The translations under genes were made by a program, and so were the position numbers. A model generated the notes under the pieces. It worked only from the letters and a program-made list of their open reading frames with translations, did not search any database and was not told where the DNA came from. Shown in pieces: positions 17,535 to 26,612 of a DNA stretch of 64,000 nucleotides (the stretch's first letter is position 1; every line of letters starts with the position of its first letter). The stretch spans positions 186,001 through 250,000 of the forward strand of contig CAZWHW010000001.1 in assembly GCA_964633815.1 (NCBI GenBank), given 5' to 3'. The DNA is from CALKZN01 sp964633815 (lineage in GTDB: Bacteria > Pseudomonadota > Gammaproteobacteria > Arenicellales > Arenicellaceae).

Positions 17535-18269
17535 CTAATCGTTATCTCGAACAATCTGGCGATTAACAATACTTAGAAATTCTTCCGTGAAAATCTCATA
17601 TTGTCCCACTAAGCGTTCAACACTGTGCGAATAGCGGTTATAAGCAACCACAGCTGGAATAGCTGCCATTAATCCCATAGCAGTTGCAATCAATGCCTCG
17701 GCAATACCCGGCGCAACAGAAGCGATAGTGGCTTGTTCGGTTGATTGACTAAGACCAATAAAGGAATTCATAATCCCAATCACTGTGCCAAACAATCCAA
17801 TATAAGGGCTAATAGAACCGACAGTGGCAAGAAAAGGAATATGCGATTCCAAATGATCTATTTCTCTACCAAGTTCAACCTTCATCGCACGATTAACAGC
17901 ATCTAAGACATCATTTGAATTGACAAATCCTGTTTGCAATAAACGCAGATATTCTCGGTAACCTGCAGTAAAAAGCTCACTCATGCCACAGCTTTTTTTA
18001 CTGTTACCGCCCCATGCTTCATACAATTTCTCCATGCTGCCGCCCGCCCAAAACTCTCGTTCAAACTGGCGGGCCAAGCGTGCTTCACGACCTAAAGCTC
18101 GCCACTTCAAAACAATAATGTAACAAGTAAGAAATAAAGCCAGCATTAGGATCAACATGACCAGCTGCACCACTACACTTGCATCGAGTATCAACGATAA
18201 AATGGACACCGAATGTCCTTCCGCGATTTGTGAAATCACCTCTCCTGGAATTACAGCTGGTAAACTCAT
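17535..18269 (-). CDS. tolQ: Tol-Pal system protein TolQ (ExbB family)
   Basis: A 244-residue proton-channel protein with three transmembrane segments: one near residues 30-55 (VVQLVMLILMLALFLTCYII), and two in the C-terminal MotA/TolQ/ExbB domain (LATVGSISPYIGLFGTVIGI and IAEALIATAMGLMAAIPAVV). It drives TolA through TolR. It lies 62 bases after ybgC and 14 bases before tolR. Confidence 0.96.
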   Translation of the reverse strand: MSLPAVIPGEVISQIAEGHSVSILSLILDASVVVQLVMLILMLALFLTCYIIVLKWRALGREARLARQFEREFWAGGSMEKLYEAWGGNSKKSCGMSELFTAGYREYLRLLQTGFVNSNDVLDAVNRAMKVELGREIDHLESHIPFLATVGSISPYIGLFGTVIGIMNSFIGLSQSTEQATIASVAPGIAEALIATAMGLMAAIPAVVAYNRYSHSVERLVGQYEIFTEEFLSIVNRQIVRDND

Positions 18270-18331
18270 ATTAAAACTCTTTTAGTTAGATAGTTTTTAT
18301 TCAAAAATAATAATTCACAATACAACAAAGA

Positions 18332-18760
18332 TTAATACATCGCTTTATTTTGAAAAATATTCAACAACGCTTGGGGCATTGGTTTCAATGTAAAAGCATC
18401 TTGTGACGTCTTACTAATAGCCGCCAACTTTACCAAGGCTGAGCAAATTAACAAGCCCTCGGCATTGTATATAGACTGTTTCATTTGCACACCAACCTTA
18501 CCAAGCTTTATAACTTGTAGATGCACCATCAATTCTTCACCGAGTTTTGCCGGCAACATAAATTCAAGATCCATATTGCGTACCACGAAAATTACGCCAA
18601 ATTGCTGCTCACACTCAACCACACTGCAGCCTCGATGAATTAAAAATTCCGATCTAGCTCGCTCCATAAACTTCAGATAATTGGCGTGATAAACCACACC
18701 ACCTGCATCAGTGTCTTCATAATAGACTTTGATTGGAAATTCAAAATCGGCCTGACTCAT
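18332..18760 (-). CDS. ybgC: Acyl-CoA thioesterase YbgC (hot-dog fold)
   Basis: A 142-residue 4-hydroxybenzoyl-CoA-type thioesterase. The active-site region [20 protein letters not shown] lies near residues 13-32 with the conserved aspartate. In E. coli it is a short-chain acyl-CoA thioesterase linked to phospholipid synthesis and is always first in the tol cluster. Its start codon overlaps the ruvB stop as ATGA, so it is probably cotranslated with ruvB. Confidence 0.95.
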   Translation of the reverse strand: MSQADFEFPIKVYYEDTDAGGVVYHANYLKFMERARSEFLIHRGCSVVECEQQFGVIFVVRNMDLEFMLPAKLGEELMVHLQVIKLGKVGVQMKQSIYNAEGLLICSALVKLAAISKTSQDAFTLKPMPQALLNIFQNKAMY

Positions 18761-19863
18761 TCATTACCTTTTTCTGACGAAGTTTCTGAGGAGAATAATG
18801 CCGCTTGAGTTTGTTCAGATTCTTTTAATTTTTCAGGCATATTCATACCAAAATGTACCCAGCTGCGTTTGGTCACCATCCGGCCTCGAGGGGTTCGCAT
18901 CATAAAGCCTTGTTGAATCAAATAAGGCTCAATGACATCTTCAATCGTGCCTCGCTCCTCACCGACAGCAGCAGCCAAGCTCTCAACGCCAACAGGGCCG
19001 CCATCAAATTTTTCCATAATCGAAAGTAATAACTGTCTATCTAACATATCTAAACCATTAGCATCCACTTCCAACATATCCAAAGCATGAATTGCCATTT
19101 TTTTAGTGATCACGCCATCGCCCTTCACTTGTGCATAATCTCGAACCCTACGAAGCAAACGATTAGCAATTCGCGGTGTGCCACGAGAACGTTTTGCGAT
19201 AGTTGCAACGCCCTCAGCATCGGCTTCTAAATTCAAAATATTGGCTGAACGCGCCACAATTTGTGACAAATCTTCGACATTATAATATTCCAAACGCTGC
19301 ACAATCCCAAAACGATCTCGCAGTGGTGAGGTTAATAAGCCCGCCCGAGTCGTTGCACCAACAAGAGTAAATGGCGGCAAAGATAGTTTTACCGTTCTGG
19401 CTGCTGGGCCCTCGCCAATAACGATATCAATCTCGAAATCTTCCATTGCTGGATACAAAATCTCCTCAACAACTGGGCTTAGTCGATGAATCTCATCAAT
19501 AAAGAGCACATCATGTGGTTCAAGATTAGTCAAAACGGCGGCCAAATCGCCTGCTCGCTCTAATACGGGCCCTGAAGTCTGGCGCATTTTGACGTCAAGC
19601 TCGCTAGCAATAATATTCGATAATGTAGTCTTACCCAGCCCTGGCGGACCAAAAAATAACACATGGTCTAATGCCTCTTTTCTATCCAATGCCGCTTGAA
19701 TAAAAATCTCCAATTGCTCCCGAAGTTTCGGTTGACCCACAAAGTCAGCCAACTTTTCAGGACGTAATGCTCTATCAAATTTATCTTCATTGCTAGACAT
19801 CGTTTCAGCAATTATTGGGCGATCTGTGCCAAAATCGTCGTTCAAATCATCCCAATCAGACAT
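18757..19863 (-). CDS. ruvB: Holliday junction branch migration ATPase RuvB
   Basis: A 368-residue AAA+ ATPase. Walker A is GPPGLGKTT, Walker B is FIDEIHR, and sensor GATTRAGLL follows; the C-terminal winged helix ends with GRMVTKRSW. With RuvA it drives branch migration of Holliday junctions. The N-terminus has about 20 extra acidic residues before the conserved [15 protein letters not shown] start, and the C-terminus has a Ser/Glu-rich tail of about 25 residues, slightly longer than E. coli (336 aa). Confidence 0.97.
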   Translation of the reverse strand: MSDWDDLNDDFGTDRPIIAETMSSNEDKFDRALRPEKLADFVGQPKLREQLEIFIQAALDRKEALDHVLFFGPPGLGKTTLSNIIASELDVKMRQTSGPVLERAGDLAAVLTNLEPHDVLFIDEIHRLSPVVEEILYPAMEDFEIDIVIGEGPAARTVKLSLPPFTLVGATTRAGLLTSPLRDRFGIVQRLEYYNVEDLSQIVARSANILNLEADAEGVATIAKRSRGTPRIANRLLRRVRDYAQVKGDGVITKKMAIHALDMLEVDANGLDMLDRQLLLSIMEKFDGGPVGVESLAAAVGEERGTIEDVIEPYLIQQGFMMRTPRGRMVTKRSWVHFGMNMPEKLKESEQTQAALFSSETSSEKGNE

Positions 19864-19902
19864 TAATTTTTTCTCGGTTTGTTCGCATCGCTGTTGAAAA
19901 CT

Positions 19903-20499
19903 CTACAATACCCGACCCGATAATACTTGCAAGCCTGCTCGTATGATTTGTTCACTTGACATCTCGTTTGCATCAACGCCTTTTAAAGCTTTCATGATAT
20001 CGCTATGCTTATATCCCAGCGCCTGCAATGCATCGATAGCATCTTGCCTATCCGTACGGGCTGCTAAAGATATATCAGAATTTGCTCCATCCATTTGATC
20101 GGCAAAACGGTTTTTCATTTCCACCATCAAACGTTCAGCAGTTTTTTTACCAATCCCTGGCACTGCTATTAGTTGAGCAACTTCTTCACTAGCAATACAA
20201 GCAAAAAAATCTGGTGCAGAAAAAGTAGATAAAATTGCTAAAGCGACTTTAGGGCCAACTCCTGAAATTTTTAATAACTCACGGAAAATATCGCGACTAT
20301 TGAGTTCAGCAAAGCCATATAATAATTGCGCATCCTCTCTAACCACCATATGAACATATAATTGCAGTTGTTCACCAACTGCTGGTAGTTGATAAATAGT
20401 CGGCATAGGGACTTCAAGCTCATAGCCAACCCCACCAACATTGAGCACTATGACCGGCGCTTTAACACTGAGTAACTTACCTTCAAACCATGCAATCAT
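19903..20499 (-). CDS. ruvA: Holliday junction DNA helicase subunit RuvA
   Basis: A 198-residue protein with the three RuvA domains: an OB fold (IAWFEGKLLSVKAPVIVLNV), tandem helix-hairpin-helix motifs (LKISGVGPKVALAILS and IAVPGIGKKTAERLMVEMK) and a C-terminal RuvB-binding domain (DAIDALQALGYKHSDIMKAL). It binds four-way junctions and loads RuvB. Gene order ruvC-ruvA-ruvB is conserved, with a 39-base gap to ruvB. Confidence 0.97.
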   Translation of the reverse strand: MIAWFEGKLLSVKAPVIVLNVGGVGYELEVPMPTIYQLPAVGEQLQLYVHMVVREDAQLLYGFAELNSRDIFRELLKISGVGPKVALAILSTFSAPDFFACIASEEVAQLIAVPGIGKKTAERLMVEMKNRFADQMDGANSDISLAARTDRQDAIDALQALGYKHSDIMKALKGVDANEMSSEQIIRAGLQVLSGRVL

Positions 20500-20530
20500 A
20501 GTTCACTCTGAGTTTGCTTTTGTTGCCTAT

Positions 20531-21052
20531 TCATTGAAACTTCATCCGTGCAGTCAAATCTGACTGCTTAGCAATTAATTGTTTGGCATGCTGCTGATGA
20601 ATGTGGCATATAGCACAGGCCAATGCGTCCGATTCGTCCACACCAAGAGGCGTACGGATATTTAATAATACTTTCACCATATGCTGCACTTGTGCTTTGT
20701 CTGCACGCCCGCGACCAACAACTGTTTTTTTTATTTCAGTAGCACTATATTCATGGATTGACAAACCAACATTGACGCCTGCCAAAATAGCCGCCCCACG
20801 CGCATGCCCTAAGGTCAAAGCAGCTTGCGGATTTTTAGCTAAAAACACTTTTTCCACCGCCATCAAATCCGGTTGAAATTTTTCAATCACCTTTTCCAGC
20901 CTTTGAAAAATACATGCTAATCGCGGCGGTAAATCACCTTTAGGTAAACGCAAAGATTCAGAAAAAATATGTTTAGCTGAATTTCCTTTAGCATCAATCA
21001 CACCAATCCCCATAATTTGAGAACCAGGATCAATACCGAGAATACGCATCAA
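20531..21052 (-). CDS. ruvC: Crossover junction endodeoxyribonuclease RuvC
   Basis: A 173-residue resolvase with the RNase H-like active site: the first aspartate in RILGIDPGSQIMGIG, the glutamate in LMAVEKVFLAKNPQAA, and the late aspartates in DESDALACAICH. It cleaves Holliday junctions together with RuvAB. Two ATG codons in tandem make the start 21052 or 21049. It lies 13 bases after yebC. Confidence 0.97.
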   Translation of the reverse strand: MMRILGIDPGSQIMGIGVIDAKGNSAKHIFSESLRLPKGDLPPRLACIFQRLEKVIEKFQPDLMAVEKVFLAKNPQAALTLGHARGAAILAGVNVGLSIHEYSATEIKKTVVGRGRADKAQVQHMVKVLLNIRTPLGVDESDALACAICHIHQQHAKQLIAKQSDLTARMKFQ

Positions 21053-21065
21053 TACTTACCAAAAC

Positions 21066-21809
21066 CTAAGTTTGTTGCTCAAAAAAACTATCGGAGAATT
21101 TAGCGTTACTAAAAACATCCTGGACATCGTCAAGCTCTTCAAGTGCATCTATCAACTTCAAAACTTTTTCTGCATCATCATCACTTATGTCCACTTCCAA
21201 GGATGCACGTTGAACAATTTCAGAAGATTCAGGCTTCATATCAGCTGCTGTCAATGCTTCATTCAGAGCAATATAATCTTCTGGAGGACAGGTAATTTTT
21301 ATCACTCCTTCATCTGCTTCAACATCATCCGCTCCGGCTTCTAGCGCGACATCCATGACCGCTTCTTCATCAGCACCTTCGGTCATAAAAAACTCGCCCA
21401 TTTTATTAAACAAATACGCAACAGAACCTGATGTGCCTAGGTTGCCGCCATATTTGGAAAAAGCATGTCTGACCTCAGCAACAGTACGATTTTTATTGTC
21501 CGTTGTGCATTCAACCAGGACCGCAATACCTGAAGACGCGTAACCCTCATAGGTAATCTCTTCGTAATTAACTCCCTCAAGATCACCCGTTCCACGCTTA
21601 ACAGCGCGATCAATTGTGTCTCGAGTCATATTTGCGCCCAGCGCTTTATCTACCGCCAAGCGTAATCGAGGGTTTGACTCCACCTCACCACCACCCGCTC
21701 TGGCAGCAACAGTGATTTCACGAATCAAACGCGTAAAAATTTTGCCACGCTTTGCATCTTGGGCAGCTTTGCGATGCTTAATATTTGCCCATTTACTATG
21801 ACCTGCCAT
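21066..21809 (-). CDS. yebC: YebC/TACO1-family protein
   Basis: A 247-residue cytoplasmic protein beginning [20 protein letters not shown], the family signature, followed by [20 protein letters not shown]. Members are described as transcriptional regulators in some bacteria, and as translation factors that help ribosomes through difficult proline stretches in others; which role applies here cannot be told. It is the first gene of the block that continues into ruvCAB and tol. Confidence 0.95.
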   Translation of the reverse strand: MAGHSKWANIKHRKAAQDAKRGKIFTRLIREITVAARAGGGEVESNPRLRLAVDKALGANMTRDTIDRAVKRGTGDLEGVNYEEITYEGYASSGIAVLVECTTDNKNRTVAEVRHAFSKYGGNLGTSGSVAYLFNKMGEFFMTEGADEEAVMDVALEAGADDVEADEGVIKITCPPEDYIALNEALTAADMKPESSEIVQRASLEVDISDDDAEKVLKLIDALEELDDVQDVFSNAKFSDSFFEQQT

Positions 21810-21938
21810 AAGAAGAAATTTCCGCTAAAATACTTATTATTGAATTGCCCAGAGTTTAGCACTCTGGTCGCCACTGACCAACGTGAAACAACGAAAATTT
21901 CTACATAGAAACTTTTTCTACCAACAAAATTGAAAAAA

Positions 21939-22490
21939 ATGAGCAAACTCTACATTGACGCCAACACTTTGCTAACACAGAGTTTTGAATTAGTGAAAAT
22001 GATTCTGGACAGTGATTTTAGACCGACCGCACTGATTGCATTATGGCGAGGCGGAACACCAATAGGCATTGCCATTCATGAGGGCTTATCTTTTCTAGGT
22101 GTAAACACCAAACATTTCGCCTTGAGGACTAGCTATTATGACAATAACAATCAGCGTCGCGATAACGTAGAAATTGACAACCTCGGCATGATTATAGACC
22201 AACTTAATAAAAATGATTCCTTATTGATTGTGGACGATGTATTTGACAGCGGCAATACGATTAATACCTTACTCAACACTTTGTATGATTCTGACACTAT
22301 CGAGACACCCTCAGAAATCAGAATTGCAACGCCTTATTACAAACCAAACAATAATCAAACCAACTTAAAACCAGACTTCTATTTATATGAAACCGAGCAA
22401 TGGATTGTTTTCCCGCATGAATTGCATGACTTAAGTGAAGAGGAAATCAAACAAAATAAAAAGAGTGCCCATATATTATTGCAATCATGA
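21939..22490 (+). CDS. Phosphoribosyltransferase family protein
   Basis: About 183 residues with a type-I phosphoribosyltransferase fold. The PRPP-binding loop is LLIVDDVFDSGNTINT near residues 96-111, and the N-terminal ALIALWRGGTPIGI is the PPi loop. It resembles hypoxanthine-type or xanthine-type transferases but the base specificity is unclear. The ATG at 21939 is preferred to the TTG three codons earlier. The gene is divergent from yebC and converges on the DUF547 gene with a six-base overlap of 3' ends. Confidence 0.8.
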   Translation: MSKLYIDANTLLTQSFELVKMILDSDFRPTALIALWRGGTPIGIAIHEGLSFLGVNTKHFALRTSYYDNNNQRRDNVEIDNLGMIIDQLNKNDSLLIVDDVFDSGNTINTLLNTLYDSDTIETPSEIRIATPYYKPNNNQTNLKPDFYLYETEQWIVFPHELHDLSEEEIKQNKKSAHILLQS

Positions 22491-23261
22491 TGATGGCTGT
22501 TGATTAATTGTCCAATCGTATTTAATGAATTTCACTTTGTAATTTTCTGGGATTTTTTCGTCACGAAATTGATTAACATAAGCAATTAAATCTTGTTTTT
22601 TACCTGATTCGACATAGTCTTTAGTATAGAACTTCATGATGCCTGACAAATGCACTTCTTGTTTGTCCGATTTAATAAGAATATGCTTATCTTTAGCAAA
22701 AAATTCACGGCTAGCAACTTCTAATTCTTGATCAATTGTCGCCGCATTAAATGCTTTTTGTGGCAAACGCGGGCAGTCTTTGACCATGCAATTCAAAGCA
22801 AAATGTGTCCTCGCCTCACCCAAAGGTCGAATAACTTTTGTTTCATAATCCAATAAATTGGTAGTTTCCCCGCCAATCACCACTTTACGAAATTTAAAAA
22901 ACGATGCTCGTTTCAACAAAGTGCTGAAATTTTTCGGAATATCTCGCTCTAAAACACCCCACATTGCTAGGGCGTTATAGGCGTTCAAATGATAGGCAAT
23001 GACTTCGTTACTGCTTGGAAATAACTCAGGATGTGTTTCTGGACTCACTTGTTCAATTGCTTTAACAAATTTTTCTAAATCATCTGATTGATTTATTAAA
23101 GTAACAAAATCAATTCGGCCTTGCTCATCAACATGCGTCGCCAAAACTTTTTGCCAAGCAGGAAATGCATCATTATACGGATTCACTGCTGCTGTCGCAG
23201 CTATGAAAAAGCCCATGCAAACGATACTGATTACTGACTGAGTTAACCATTTTTTAAACAT
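22485..23261 (-). CDS. Secreted DUF547-domain protein (first copy)
   Basis: About 258 residues. A signal peptide (FKKWLTQSVISIVCMGFFIA then ATAA) precedes a DUF547 domain marked by VIAYHLNAYNALAMWGVLER and HFALNCMVKDCPRLPQ, with the N-C-x5-CP pattern. Function of DUF547 is unknown; the conserved Asn/Cys/His pattern recalls papain- or transglutaminase-like folds, but that is speculation. The ATG at 23261 is preceded by AGGTGG at five bases, so it is preferred to the GTG at 23270. It follows the radical SAM gene on the same strand. A second DUF547 gene lies at 60808-61650. Confidence 0.85.
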   Translation of the reverse strand: MFKKWLTQSVISIVCMGFFIAATAAVNPYNDAFPAWQKVLATHVDEQGRIDFVTLINQSDDLEKFVKAIEQVSPETHPELFPSSNEVIAYHLNAYNALAMWGVLERDIPKNFSTLLKRASFFKFRKVVIGGETTNLLDYETKVIRPLGEARTHFALNCMVKDCPRLPQKAFNAATIDQELEVASREFFAKDKHILIKSDKQEVHLSGIMKFYTKDYVESGKKQDLIAYVNQFRDEKIPENYKVKFIKYDWTINQQPSS

Positions 23262-23283
23262 CAAAACCACCTAAAATCATCAT

Positions 23284-24624
23284 TTAACGTATTGAGTCCA
23301 AAGCAAGGTTCTGCTTTGATTTATTTGTTTGAACCTGAATAGGAATTGCAGTAATTGCAGCAGAAGCCTTCAAGGGCTGGTACTCCAAAGTAGTACCATC
23401 AGAACGCTGAATATCCAACGGCTTAAGAATATAATCATCGCGACTCGCATTATGTTGGCACATTGACACTGGACCTTCAGCGGTCATGACCATAAATGAG
23501 CAAGCATCTATACGTTCTTGCTTTAGCTGACTTGCATCCATAAAATTTTGTACAAAAATAGTCATCTTTTCGACTCTACCTTTGGCTACCAATAAGTCAC
23601 GCCACATATTCTTAAACAACTTGAACGAATGTTTTGTCATCCGCCACCACCATGTTGGTTGTTTAATTAGGGCTTTTAAGAAGTCGAAAAAAATTGCCAA
23701 TTTTGCATCATGCCTATTCCAATTAATATGTTGGAAGTCTCTAGCGAAATCAGCAAAAAACTGTTTATCAAACACCACAGGGTAAACTGTGTCATTCACA
23801 ACTAATGTCGGCAAGTAAAAATGACATTCCGAATGCCCAACTTGAATCGCATCCCAGGGCAAATCCGACGTCGAACCTTGCTCAACCTGCTGACTGACTG
23901 TCGCTTGATTAATCACAAAATCACGTTGACGCCATTCACCACGACCAGTATCAGCCTGCAATTGAAACGAAATCAAACCGATTTGGCTTGCGCGTTCACG
24001 AAAGAATTTTACTAATTCTGGAATTTCATGGAAATTATCTTTATGTACGGTGGTATTAAAAATCACCATCAAACCCAATCCTTTGGTGCGTTCAAGGTAT
24101 TCTTCTCGAATGGCATTTAATGCCATTTCAGTTTGACCTTCCGTACGTCGTTGGGTTGTATCAACATGAAACGCGACATCATTTAAACCTACTGCAGCCA
24201 ACCGTTTAAGCAATGCCCGGCTAGCAGCAATACCATTAGTGAATAAGGCAGTATATAAACCAAGATTATTGGCATAACGAATAATTTCCACTAGCTCTGT
24301 GTGCTTGCGTAAAGTCGGATCTCCACCTGTAATTTGCACATGTGTACCTTCACCATAATGCAACAAGACTTGATCCAAACGCCTGAACACTTCTTCAATT
24401 GGAATATCTTGAACCTGTTGAGAATTTTCAGACAAATAACATAATGTACAATCAAGATTACATTTTTGCGTAATTTCAACTGCAACACAGCCAATCGATT
24501 GCAAACGACCTAATATTTGATTATCCACAAAAACGTCACCCATCCGCTGAGCTGTTTTTTCAAGCAAGGCTTTGTGTATTAATTTGGTCTGTTTAGGATC
24601 AGGCTGATAATTAGCATTTTGCAT
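23284..24624 (-). CDS. Radical SAM protein of unknown substrate
   Basis: About 446 residues. The cluster-binding motif C-x3-C-x2-C (CNLDCTLC) lies at about residues 55-62, followed by VQITGGDPTLRKHTELVEII (the GGDP form of the SAM-binding GGE motif) and FTNGIAASRALLKRLAAVGL. The C-terminal third carries extra cysteines (DACSFMVMTAEGPVSMCQHN) that could hold an auxiliary cluster. The frame is open 18 codons upstream to a TTG, but the ATG at 24624 gives a natural start and avoids overlap with the divergent gene. It precedes a DUF547 gene by 22 bases. The substrate is not recognisable; not QueE, MoaA or a PQQ-type enzyme. Confidence 0.8.
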   Translation of the reverse strand: MQNANYQPDPKQTKLIHKALLEKTAQRMGDVFVDNQILGRLQSIGCVAVEITQKCNLDCTLCYLSENSQQVQDIPIEEVFRRLDQVLLHYGEGTHVQITGGDPTLRKHTELVEIIRYANNLGLYTALFTNGIAASRALLKRLAAVGLNDVAFHVDTTQRRTEGQTEMALNAIREEYLERTKGLGLMVIFNTTVHKDNFHEIPELVKFFRERASQIGLISFQLQADTGRGEWRQRDFVINQATVSQQVEQGSTSDLPWDAIQVGHSECHFYLPTLVVNDTVYPVVFDKQFFADFARDFQHINWNRHDAKLAIFFDFLKALIKQPTWWWRMTKHSFKLFKNMWRDLLVAKGRVEKMTIFVQNFMDASQLKQERIDACSFMVMTAEGPVSMCQHNASRDDYILKPLDIQRSDGTTLEYQPLKASAAITAIPIQVQTNKSKQNLALDSIR

Positions 24625-24647
24625 ATTGCAATAGAACGAACCAAAGA

Positions 24648-25646
24648 ATGAAAAATTACAAAAAACTTTTACTTGCAAATGACAGCTCAGTCAAAAAACT
24701 GTCGTGGTTGTTATTATTATTTCTAAGTTCTAACGAGCTATCTTTTGCAGAAAATAATTCTAGCAAATTTCAGCATGTAAAAGATGTTGTTTTTAAAGAA
24801 GCCTACACATCAAGACCTAACTATAAAGTGTCTACTAAACTATTTGGGCCACGAGGCAATAATCCTAAAAATAAGTTACTACAAGCAGCAAAACGTTCGC
24901 TCAATGAACCTCGAGATTTAATCCACTTCCCCGCCAAACAAAAACTATTTAATGCCAATGGCATTTGCTTTAGTGGTGTTTGGCAAATTGATGAGCCCTA
25001 TAATAAAGACTCAGCTGCATTTACGGGTTTATTTGCACCCAACACAAAAGAAAATGTTATTGCCCGAGTGTCGGTCGCACTGAGTGGCACAAAACAAAAA
25101 CATAAACGCTCCTTTGGAATGGCGATAAAATTTTTCCCTAGCAATAATCCGCACAGCCTCAACGCATTTGTTCTGAATTCTTTTGGCGGTGTTCGCATTA
25201 AGCACGCACTTGATTTATCTTTTGATAATCAACCCAGCTTGGGTAGCTTACCCAATATCGCATCATTACCTACCGTACTCAGAATTAAATCTGACTTGGA
25301 AAAAGCCGATTTAAGTTCAGGCGCAAAAAAGGCGAAATTTGCCTTCAGACCAATCTCGCATTTAGCGAATTATAATAACTCGCAAACTGCTCATTCTCCT
25401 CAATGGCTTCGCCTAGAACCATTAACAATCCAACGCGTTGATCTTGATGATTTTCGAGATGAGTTATCTATTGATAACTACACAGAACAAGAAATTGTCT
25501 ATCGTATTCAGGTTGCAACCAAAGCCCCAAAGAAATCTCAAGCACTATGGCAAACTATTGGCAAACTGATTTTTTCAGAATCTATTGTTTCACCTGCATG
25601 TGACCAACAACTTCATTTTCAACATCCAACATTGGCAAAAAAATAA
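24648..25646 (+). CDS. Secreted catalase-fold protein, apparently without the catalytic histidine
   Basis: A 332-residue protein with a signal peptide (hydrophobic LSWLLLLFLSSNELSFA near residues 18-34). The middle resembles the catalase core: LFNANGICFSGVWQIDE, then AAFTGLFAPNTKENVIARVS, then RSFGMAIKFFPSN, and a C-terminal LHFQHP. In catalases the first block reads like VHAKGAGAFG with the distal histidine; here an asparagine (NAN) takes that place. I also see no clear R-x3-Y haem ligand at the end. It may be a catalase-superfamily member with another role. It starts 23 bases from the divergent radical SAM gene. Family assignment is by eye and should be treated as moderate. Confidence 0.5.
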   Translation: MKNYKKLLLANDSSVKKLSWLLLLFLSSNELSFAENNSSKFQHVKDVVFKEAYTSRPNYKVSTKLFGPRGNNPKNKLLQAAKRSLNEPRDLIHFPAKQKLFNANGICFSGVWQIDEPYNKDSAAFTGLFAPNTKENVIARVSVALSGTKQKHKRSFGMAIKFFPSNNPHSLNAFVLNSFGGVRIKHALDLSFDNQPSLGSLPNIASLPTVLRIKSDLEKADLSSGAKKAKFAFRPISHLANYNNSQTAHSPQWLRLEPLTIQRVDLDDFRDELSIDNYTEQEIVYRIQVATKAPKKSQALWQTIGKLIFSESIVSPACDQQLHFQHPTLAKK

Positions 25647-25715
25647 AAAATTACGCATAATTCTCATTAATAATATTCAAATAGCTATCAAAACAAATTA
25701 TTTAAGGAATCAACA

Positions 25716-26153
25716 ATGGCAAAAAAACGTCGCTCAAAAAAAACAGTCAAGAAACCTTTTAACTGGAAGAAGAATGCCAAATGGCTTGTTCTTGCATGCG
25801 TAGCTGTCATTTTTTCGGGATACTTATTTGTGACCGGAGAAAATAAATCTCGTTTCGAACATGATTTGTCCGTCATTGGCAATGGCAAATCAACAGTGGT
25901 GCAAATTCATGATCCAGGATGTCAGCTCTGCCGTCGATTAAAAACTAATGTTGATGCAGTCAGACCTAATTTTGAAGAAATTCAGTTCAAAATAGCCAAT
26001 ATAAAAACTAGTAAAGGTGCGGAGTTCGCCAAAAAATATAATGTCCCACATGTGACTTTATTAGTCTTCAATCGGACTGGTAGACACGTAAACACTATTA
26101 GAGGCGTTCAACCCAGTGAAGTCATAGCTGAGGTGTTAACTGAGCTTCGCTAA
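25716..26153 (+). CDS. Membrane-anchored thioredoxin-like protein
   Basis: A 145-residue protein: a Lys/Arg-rich cytoplasmic N-terminus, one transmembrane helix (WLVLACVAVIFSGYLFV, about residues 24-40) and a thioredoxin fold facing the periplasm. The active site is C-x2-C in DPGCQLCRRLK, and the cis-proline loop is NVPHVTLLVF. A thiol reductase or oxidase role is likely from the fold; its partner is unknown. AAGGAA-type ribosome binding sequence precedes the ATG. It lies 70 bases after the catalase-fold gene on the same strand. Confidence 0.8.
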   Translation: MAKKRRSKKTVKKPFNWKKNAKWLVLACVAVIFSGYLFVTGENKSRFEHDLSVIGNGKSTVVQIHDPGCQLCRRLKTNVDAVRPNFEEIQFKIANIKTSKGAEFAKKYNVPHVTLLVFNRTGRHVNTIRGVQPSEVIAEVLTELR

Positions 26154-26173
26154 TTGCCCCGATTAAAAATCTG

Positions 26174-26590
26174 ATGACTTTCCAAGAGCAATTAACTATT
26201 CAAAGCCAAGGTCGCTCTACGATTGAGATCACTTCTCAAATCGAACGATTCTTAAATGATAGTGGCATCACCACAGGCATTTGCACACTGTTTATTCAAC
26301 ACACTAGCGCCTCTTTACTAATCACCGAAAATGCTGATCCAACTGTCAGAATAGATTTGGAAACTATTCTGCAACGCATAGCTCCAGATGGTGACCCAGA
26401 ATATCAACATGATTATGAAGGCGACGATGACATGTCGGCACACATTCGCTGCATGCTGACAAACGATAGCCTGAGCATTCCAATTCAAAACAATCGTCTT
26501 TCTTTAGGCACTTGGCAAGGCATTTTCCTATATGAACATCGTTATCAAGCTCATCAGCGTAAAATCATCTTAACTGCTATTGGCGAATAA
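26174..26590 (+). CDS. yjbQ: YjbQ/UPF0047-family protein
   Basis: A 138-residue single-domain protein of the YjbQ family, with ICTLFIQHTSASLLITENAD near residues 37-56 and the C-terminal GTWQGIFLYEHR. The conserved histidines and glutamates are typical. The E. coli member has a weak thiamine phosphate synthase activity, and the family is often annotated as secondary thiamine-phosphate synthase; the physiological role is uncertain. It lies 20 bases after the thioredoxin-like gene. Confidence 0.9.
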   Translation: MTFQEQLTIQSQGRSTIEITSQIERFLNDSGITTGICTLFIQHTSASLLITENADPTVRIDLETILQRIAPDGDPEYQHDYEGDDDMSAHIRCMLTNDSLSIPIQNNRLSLGTWQGIFLYEHRYQAHQRKIILTAIGE

Positions 26591-26612
26591 ACTGTCTTAG
26601 TTTTAGTTCAGA

